Assembly (NCBI GenBank): GCA_964017065.1
Contig: OZ024792.1
Coordinates: forward strand, 4,397,754 to 4,461,753
DNA: 64,000 nt
Origin: Haliclona indistincta
Lineage: Eukaryota > Porifera > Demospongiae > Haplosclerida > Chalinidae
Direction: 5' to 3'
Shown: positions 58,511 to 64,000 of the stretch, one piece after another
How the letters are laid out: each line of letters opens with the position of its first letter
Numbering within the stretch: position 1 is the stretch's first letter
Position numbers and translations under genes: made by a program
Notes under the pieces: model-generated
What the model was told of the DNA's origin: nothing
The model's database searches: none
The model's input: the letters and a program-made list of their open reading frames with translations, nothing else

Positions 58511-61500
58511 CTAGTAAAGATTTTTTGACTTAAATACACTTTCACCACTGGGATCTTTGGCAAGAATCACCATCTGTGGAACCATACTTACAGCACTTAA
58601 TCATTGCTATAGACTTACTTTGGGAATAAATGTGAGTCCAAGAAATGTGACACTTTCCAAATAAGACAGGAATCCAATTGCTAAGCCGTATGCATTAGCA
58701 TAGCCTTCAAGAGTGAAGTTAGACACCACTACAAGAATTATAAGAGCTGTTGATATGTATACAATTGCTTGTGTCTCTTTTGCATCATTGACGGCTTCCA
58801 CTTCAATGTTTCGTGTACGTATTGCCAACACAATGGCAATAACATGCATTGCAAACTTAACAGTTACTGTGACAGCTGCAACTGCATAATCAGGAGGAGG
58901 GTTACCACAGATGATGATATAGTGCTCCTCTATAACACCCATTGCCTGCAACAACAAACACAATCATGCGACTCGGTAAAATTATGAAGATGGCACGTTT
59001 TTGTATTACATTAATCGTCACTGGATTTTCTTTGTTCCCTTCCTCTCCAGACTCATTAGTTACAGTGATTGCTATAGTTTGTAGTATTGCACAAAACACT
59101 GCTTCAACACCTAATAGTATTCCTAATCCTAACAGGAGATGCCAGTCTTTGATAGCCTGTAGGCGTGATGTAAGCAAACAGCTGCATGAGTTGGCTGAGT
59201 AGACCTTTTTATTTGGTCTTGGGTTTCTGAAGATATGATGTATTCTGATCAACTTCACAAGTGCAACTCCAGAGCAGACATCATGACCAAGCAGAAGAAC
59301 ATCATATCGGATCTGTGCAATGATAACGTCCATCTATTGAGACTATAGTCTCATACCCAGGCATGCTTTGACAAGACACAAATTAGTCCTCAGTACTAGA
59401 AACGTACAAGCCAACAATATTCTTTATCATCAAAGTTTGAAGTACACAGTTAGTTTAACACACTGTCTAGTCAAGAGAGACACAACTTAGCAAGCACCAT
59501 TTTCACAAGCAACCTTACACTGTTATACTCTATTCATCACCATTTTGTGACTTACTATACAAAGAGGAAGAAGGACATCTGTCGAGTATATTGGAATGGT
59601 GTAAAGTACAAAAACAAGGCTGAGCAACATTGCACCACCAATCATAACACAGTTTAGTAACGGACTGGTTAATTTTATAATCCTGAGTTAGGGATAAGAT
59701 TAATAATTATCTCAGTGAATGTTATTTTTATTGTTACCTTCTCTTTCGGAACAATACATTGAACAGCAGACATCCAATGGCAAATGCAAGTAGAAGTCCA
59801 TACAGGATCACAGATACAATGAAACTAGCAATGTGTGTAGCATCTAGCACACGCACACGACTACCATCTGAAGGAACTCCATCTGTATACGAAATGAAGA
59901 TTTTTACTGTCACATGACAAACATCATGATCGCATAACCTAGATATATTGTTGTTTCATTTTCACAGTTAGTAAACACAATCGAGTAATTTTTGGTGACA
60001 CATGACTTTTCTATTGCTGCTATGACTTGCTTATTCTGCTCAAAGTCTTTCAAGTATCCTGAATTCAATAAAACATGATTTTTAATGCATATGAAACTTG
60101 TATCACTGACTGTACTGGAGCACAATGGCAACAGATCCATCACAAGATTCCTCCTTTATAAAGAAATGATACTAAAGATGTGACAATATGCGTCCAGGAG
60201 CTTAAAATAAGCTCCTCGTGTACCTTAGCTCACTTGTTTGGTTATAAACGTGATGTTGTTTATTCTATCACTGAGTTCATCGGTGTTACTACCGTTGTCA
60301 GTATTCTGCAAATATTCTATATCTCTTACCACTCTCACAAGAGCACAATTCTGATTGTCAGAATAGAAACATATCAAACAGATCAGTATCATCCCCATGC
60401 AGAAGAGCCTGAGGATGAAACTATAGCTGCATCTAACCATGACGTTGTTCTCTGTCACAGCTGGTTCAACAACCAGTGTATAGTTGAGTACAGTCTTGAT
60501 CATATCCAGTGTACAGTTCATTGATAGCAGCATATCAGTACTAGTAGTGTTCAGTAGCTCATCCACATCCACACCAACAATGACCCATGCATAACCAGAT
60601 GAGTAGAATAGCTCCTGCCTGTATGCCTATTGATTGACATGCATTTATTTGAAGTATTAATAATTACTATCTCACCGTGCAGAGAATTTGCAGAGAAGTT
60701 GCTTTATCAGTGTAAAAGAGTGTGATAATCTTGTGTGATCTTGCCTATAATAATGTTAAGACGATAATGTTCTGTTGACAAGTGCCAATGTGTATTTTAT
60801 TGTATTGTGTATACAGAGCATTGCTGTACCTTCAATGCAGCAGAAATCGTGTGAAAGCTGTTTCTCCAAATTTCAATAACGGAAAATTCTATTGTGTTGT
60901 TTCCAAAAATCTACAGTTGTACATTATAGATAATTAAAGATATCACTATACATAATACCATTGTGTAATTGTCCACTAATGCAAGAGCTCTTTTCCAGTT
61001 AAAACCGTCCTGTAGTAGTTTAATAGTGGCTTGGGCCATAGTGCTGTTAGATGGACGAATGCAAGGTGCACCTGCTGCTGGGTCATGTATTGCTTGTTTC
61101 TGTGAACAGTTTTTTGTACAAATCTGAGAATAATAGAGAAGTAGTAATGTTTTGTACACTTTGATGGTAGCTTATTTCTCTAGCTATTATGTGAAACTAA
61201 AAATCATTGTCTACTGTATAAAAAGGCAAAGATGCAATAATTATAGCAGGAGCCAAAGAAAGAACGAGTATTGGTAAAAAATGTTGGCACATGTTAAAAA
61301 CTGAGTTCCCAATCATGGATTACTAGCTATTACATGTATAATTTTTGTGCACCATTGCATGCTAGAAATACTTACTTTAATTCGAAAGCAAGATGGCTTA
61401 TATGAACAGTCTAACCAAGTCTTGGCACCAACATTCACATCTGAATTGCATTCACCTAGCTTGAAAACGCTAGGCATCATCTATTGATTCACGATACCAT

Positions 61501-61707
61501 GTACACTGCATGCAAACTGACCAGTTCAACTTGATTTAAGCATTGCTCAGTTATTGTGTCATTAATATCACCACTTGCAGACTCTGAACGCATGCTGGTG
61601 ACTTGGACACTAGAGCACAAAATGAAGGCTTCATTCTTTTGACAGCAATAGAAAAGGCACAGACATTGCAAGAGACAGACTCGATTCTGCAGCCACAACG
61701 TAGCCAT
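58511..61707 (-). CDS. class C GPCR, GABA-B-receptor-like, copy C
   Basis: Same layout as copies A and B, with start MATLWLQNRVCLLQCLCLF (signal peptide) at 61707. The ectodomain has CTKNCSQKQAIHDPA, IKLLQDGFNWKRALALVDN, FSVIEIWRNSFHTISAALK and the shared AYRQELFYSSGYAWVIVG block. The seven-helix region is nearly identical to copy B around 58607-58960. The C-terminal tail ends early: an extra T relative to copy B at DPSGESVFKSKNL shifts the frame to a TAG, giving stop at 58511. The tail is therefore some 45 residues shorter than in copy B. The receptor core looks intact, so it may still be functional. Exon edges are approximate. Confidence 0.78.
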
Positions 61708-61841
61708 ACTTTACATGTACGCTGGATACAGTCCATACAGTAGTCAATTTGTCAGAAACACGTGACCGCGGGTCGCACGCGAGCTCAACTTTACACGAGA
61801 TCAACTCTTGCACGATCAACTCTCAGCTGATCTTATCTCTG

Positions 61842-61875
61842 TTAAAACGGGGGTGTTGTGGTGACACTCCATGTT
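61842..61875 (+). repeat. left arm of a perfect 34-bp inverted repeat
   Basis: The sequence 61842-61875 is exactly the reverse complement of 62989-63022. It starts TTAAAACGGGGGTGTTGTGG. Similarity continues imperfectly outward (TTATCTC on both sides, and CACGA-ATCAACT motifs beyond). Together the arms look like the halves of a palindromic element split by a LINE insertion. Confidence 0.9.
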
Positions 61876-61930
61876 GTGTAGGTACTCGTTTAAAATCGTT
61901 GATTCTGAATTTTAAACGAGTACCTACACA
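61875..61930. repeat. 22-bp perfect hairpin at the LINE 5' junction
   Basis: Arms 61875-61896 and 61909-61930 are perfect complements around a 12-base loop. The right arm is the first sequence of the truncated LINE, so the left arm is an inverted copy of element sequence. Confidence 0.9.
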
Positions 61931-62990
61931 AAATCAGGCGTTCCCCAGGGTAGTGTCTTGGGGCCTCTTCTTTTCATAAATGACATACCAAATTCAACTT
62001 CTTTCTGCCGATCTTACCTCTTTGCTGATGATACAAAGTTTCTGGAATCAATCTATCAGCAAGATTCATGTCTTCAACTTCAACACGATCTTGACTCCTT
62101 GGGAGATTGGTGTTCGACTTGGAAACTGTCTATCAATAATTCTAAATGTGCATGTTTGCACTTTTCTCTATCTTCCTCATTACCCAATGAATATTCCATA
62201 AATGGTCAGCAAATCAAACAAGTTGATACATTCAAAGACCTTGGTATTCTTGTAAAAAACGATCTTTCCTGGTCTGATCACATCTCCGTAATTAGTGGCA
62301 AAGCATACCGATCCCTTCACCTCATCCGTCGTTCGATCTCATCAACATCTATCAGTCTCAGACAGAGTCTATACTTTTCCCTAGTTAGGAGCAAGCTTTC
62401 ATATTGTTCTCAGTTATGGAGACCCCGACTTCTAAAAGACATTATTTGTCTTGAACGTGTTCAACGCAGAGCAACTAAGTTTGTGTTAAACAACTACACT
62501 ATTGATTACAAGAGTAGACTAATCTCTCTTAAACTTCTTCCTCTAATGTACTGGCTAGAAATCCAAGATGTTCTTTTCCTACTCAAGCATATGAAACTCC
62601 CTGCAGATAACTTTAACATTTATGACCACGTGTCATTCGTTTCATCATGCACTTGTGCATCAACTAGGAAAGTTCTAAAACAAAACTTTAGCCGTTGCTC
62701 TACAACAAGTCACTTCTACTTTAACCGAGTTGTTAAACTTTGGAACAAGTTTCCTATTGTCCTCTCTGAGTCATTATACTAAAAATAAACATGAAATTTG
62801 TGTCTTTCTATGGGATCACTTCATAATGAACTTTAATCCTGACATTCCATGCTCCTATCACTTTTTATGCCCTTGTTCTTCCTGCTCACCTTTCTCTTAA
62901 TGGTACTTATCTATACTAGGCTTCACTATATGTGTTGTCCTTCAACAATCACTCTATTGATTGTTGTAAAGTGAATAATAATAATAATAA
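61897..62990 (+). mobile_element. 5'-truncated LINE fragment (RT C-terminal part)
   Basis: The frame 61916-62782 encodes the second half of a non-LTR reverse transcriptase. It has SGVPQGSVLGPLLFINDIP (motif B), YLFADDTKF (catalytic FADD motif C) and INNSKCACLHFSL. These are followed by FKDLGILVKNDLSWSDHI, then VRSKLSYCSQLWRP and ERVQRRATKFVL, typical of CR1/L2/Jockey-type elements. The upstream RT motifs are absent. An ATA/TAA microsatellite (about 62973-62990) ends the element, as in several LINE clades that lack poly(A). The frame is open but cannot encode an active enzyme. Confidence 0.8.
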
Positions 62991-63022
62991 CATGGAGTGT
63001 CACCACAACACCCCCGTTTTAA
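62989..63022 (-). repeat. right arm of the perfect 34-bp inverted repeat
   Basis: Partner of 61842-61875. It directly follows the TAA microsatellite of the LINE fragment. Repeated CACGA/GCGAGATCAACT-type motifs continue to about 63350, as they do to the left of 61842. Confidence 0.9.
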
Positions 63023-63399
63023 ATGAGATAACGTCAATTCTTCACGAGATCAACTCTGCAAAAATCACTGAACTTAGGGCTACCAAATTAGGCTTACCAA
63101 GGGCCGAAGGGCCGGTTTTGCGTAGTTAGCTAGGAGAAGGCTTATGATTTAGTAGCTAGGACCGCATAAAAGTAAAAGAAAATAGGATACAGGCGCTGTT
63201 CGATCGTTTCAATGGGGGTACTCTCTCATTAGATGACTACATAGAAGCGATAAAACGCGTGAAGTTGACTTCCTAACAGTTGATCTCGCAAATTTGATCT
63301 AGTGAACAGTTGTTCTCGCCGCCGGGTAAGAATTGATTTCGTGCGCGTTGATTTCGTGGGAGTATCGCAACTTTAGACCAGTCCTGCAGTTCAGGTGGA
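63023..63399. other. region with repeated (G)CGAGATCAACT-like motifs
   Basis: No gene was seen. Short motifs such as CACGAGATCAACTCT, GTTGATCTCGC and TTGATTTCGTG recur in both orientations here and at 61780-61830, suggesting subterminal repeats of the palindromic element. Confidence 0.4.
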
Positions 63400-63690
63400 G
63401 TCTAAAAGTATCTAGATAGTCAACTGTAGGCGCTTGAGTTCTCAGAGAGGTCCAAGATGGCCGTCAGCGACCGCAAGGTGAGCCAGCCTCAGCTCCTTGC
63501 ATATAACTCGACAACGAAAGCACTTTAACAAAATCCACGAGTTACATTGCAAGCCATTGCCGTGCTAAGCCTGTTCATACCTTTACCGAGTTTCAGAAGT
63601 GAGCGATGGTCTCTGTATAGCTCGATGGACAGAATGAAGTACAGAATGAAGCTCGAAGTACCGTAACCCACTTGCGCATGCGCAGCTGTG
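63400..63690. repeat. dispersed promoter/first-exon segment, inverted copy of 38168-38450
   Basis: Reverse-complemented, this segment aligns with 38168-38450 over about 280 bases. Shared blocks include GCATGCGC, CCATCGCTCACTTCTGAAA, GGTAAAGGTATGAACAGGCT, GGCTTGCAATGT and GGCTGGCTCACC. On the + strand, AAGATGG at 63457 opens a 7-codon exon (MAVSDRK) ending at a GTGAGC donor; the donor and following CAGCC are conserved in the other copy. An NRF1-like GCGCATGCGC lies at 63674-63683. Confidence 0.6.
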
Positions 63691-64000
63691 CCTGTGCAAA
63701 GGCAAATTCCAACTGTTTTAACTGTCTTCCGGGTAAACTTGGTCGTTGCATCAATCGCGATACTCCTGAGAGTCGCGTCAGTCAAGCTGCAGCTGCAGTA
63801 CTTCAACTGTCTTCGTCTTCCACTGCTGACCTCTCTTCGATCTACAACTACCCTTCAACTCCTTTGTCACCCCTTGATCCTGTCTGCCCAGAGGACTCTT
63901 CATTGTCGGCGCTTCAGCCAATCCAACGATCATCGCCGTTGGTCACTTTTTTAAATTCTCCTCTAGCGGCTGCCACTACTGCTCCCTTATTCTCCCTTTC
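63678..64000 (+). CDS. Cys-rich ORF, partial, runs off the window
   Basis: An open frame from ATG 63678 to the window end (107 codons, no stop). It begins MRSCACAKANSNCFNCLPGK then LGRCINRDTP, with Cys at 4, 6, 13, 16 and 24. It continues into a Ser/Pro/Ala-rich low-complexity region. A similar C-x-C-x6-C-x2-C-x7-C module opens many retroelement and transposon ORFs in invertebrates, as far as I recall. A host gene exon is the alternative. The ATG overlaps the NRF1-like palindrome, so a start further upstream by splicing is possible. Confidence 0.35.
   Translation, partial: MRSCACAKANSNCFNCLPGKLGRCINRDTPESRVSQAAAAVLQLSSSSTADLSSIYNYPSTPLSPLDPVCPEDSSLSALQPIQRSSPLVTFLNSPLAAATTAPLFSL

Overview
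The window reads as nuclear DNA of an early-branching animal, most likely a demosponge. Metazoan signalling genes (RAF kinase, Gi/o-like G-alpha, class C GPCRs, a Death-domain/NHL protein, an EXTL2-like glycosyltransferase) are packed a few hundred bases apart. Their introns are mostly 40-700 bp with GT-AG ends, and long CA, CT and GA microsatellites and mobile-element relics lie between them. An Amphimedon-like genome is my best guess, by inference from gene content and style. There is one assembly gap, 20907-21106.

Layout. 1-4.6 kb is gene-poor, with microsatellites, a tRNA-like relic and an 11-copy 111-bp tandem repeat. 4.6-7.3 kb (-) and 11.9-15.3 kb (+) hold two paralogs of the SAMD3-like family. 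Between them (8-11.7 kb, -) is a C2H2 zinc-finger gene with a transposase-like body, starting 206 bp from the + SAMD3-like gene. 15.3-19 kb holds a (CA)n tract, a hammerhead-like RNA motif and a gutted second copy of the zinc-finger gene. 19.4-20.9 kb is a tandem array of a two-exon cassette. 21.1-22.7 kb is the 3' half of a poly(A)-tailed retroelement. 22.8-24.8 kb is a 10-exon ankyrin-repeat gene, 25.8-31.6 kb a 23-exon RAF gene, and 32.0-33.3 kb an EXTL2-like gene.

33.5-43.7 kb (-) carries three single-exon asteroid-like (XPG-fold) nuclease genes. A Death / coiled-coil / filamin / NHL gene lies between copies 1 and 2. Relics of the neighbouring EXTL2-like gene and probably of the G-alpha gene flank copy 2, which records how the array duplicated. 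43.9-48.4 kb (-) is an 8-exon Gi/o-like G-alpha gene. Only about 120 bp upstream of its start codon sits a mobile element (48.55-50.9 kb) bounded by inverted repeats; it encodes a protein with a RAG1-N-terminal-like zinc module.

51.0-51.6 kb (-) is a small unknown secreted-protein gene. 51.8-61.7 kb (-) holds three tandem GABA-B-like class C receptors with unusually short ectodomains. 61.8-63.1 kb is a 5'-truncated LINE caught between perfect 34-bp inverted repeats. The last 600 bp hold an inverted copy of the promoter/first-exon segment found at 38.2-38.45 kb, and a Cys-rich ORF that leaves the window.

The receptor cluster, G-alpha and RAF could belong to one signalling logic, but nothing in the sequence ties them together beyond proximity. 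Exon limits come from reading splice sites and checking frame continuity by hand. Where every exon phase closes (SAMD3-like +, ankyrin, RAF, EXTL2-like, Death-NHL, G-alpha, the small secreted gene) I am confident of the model. Elsewhere the boundaries are approximate.
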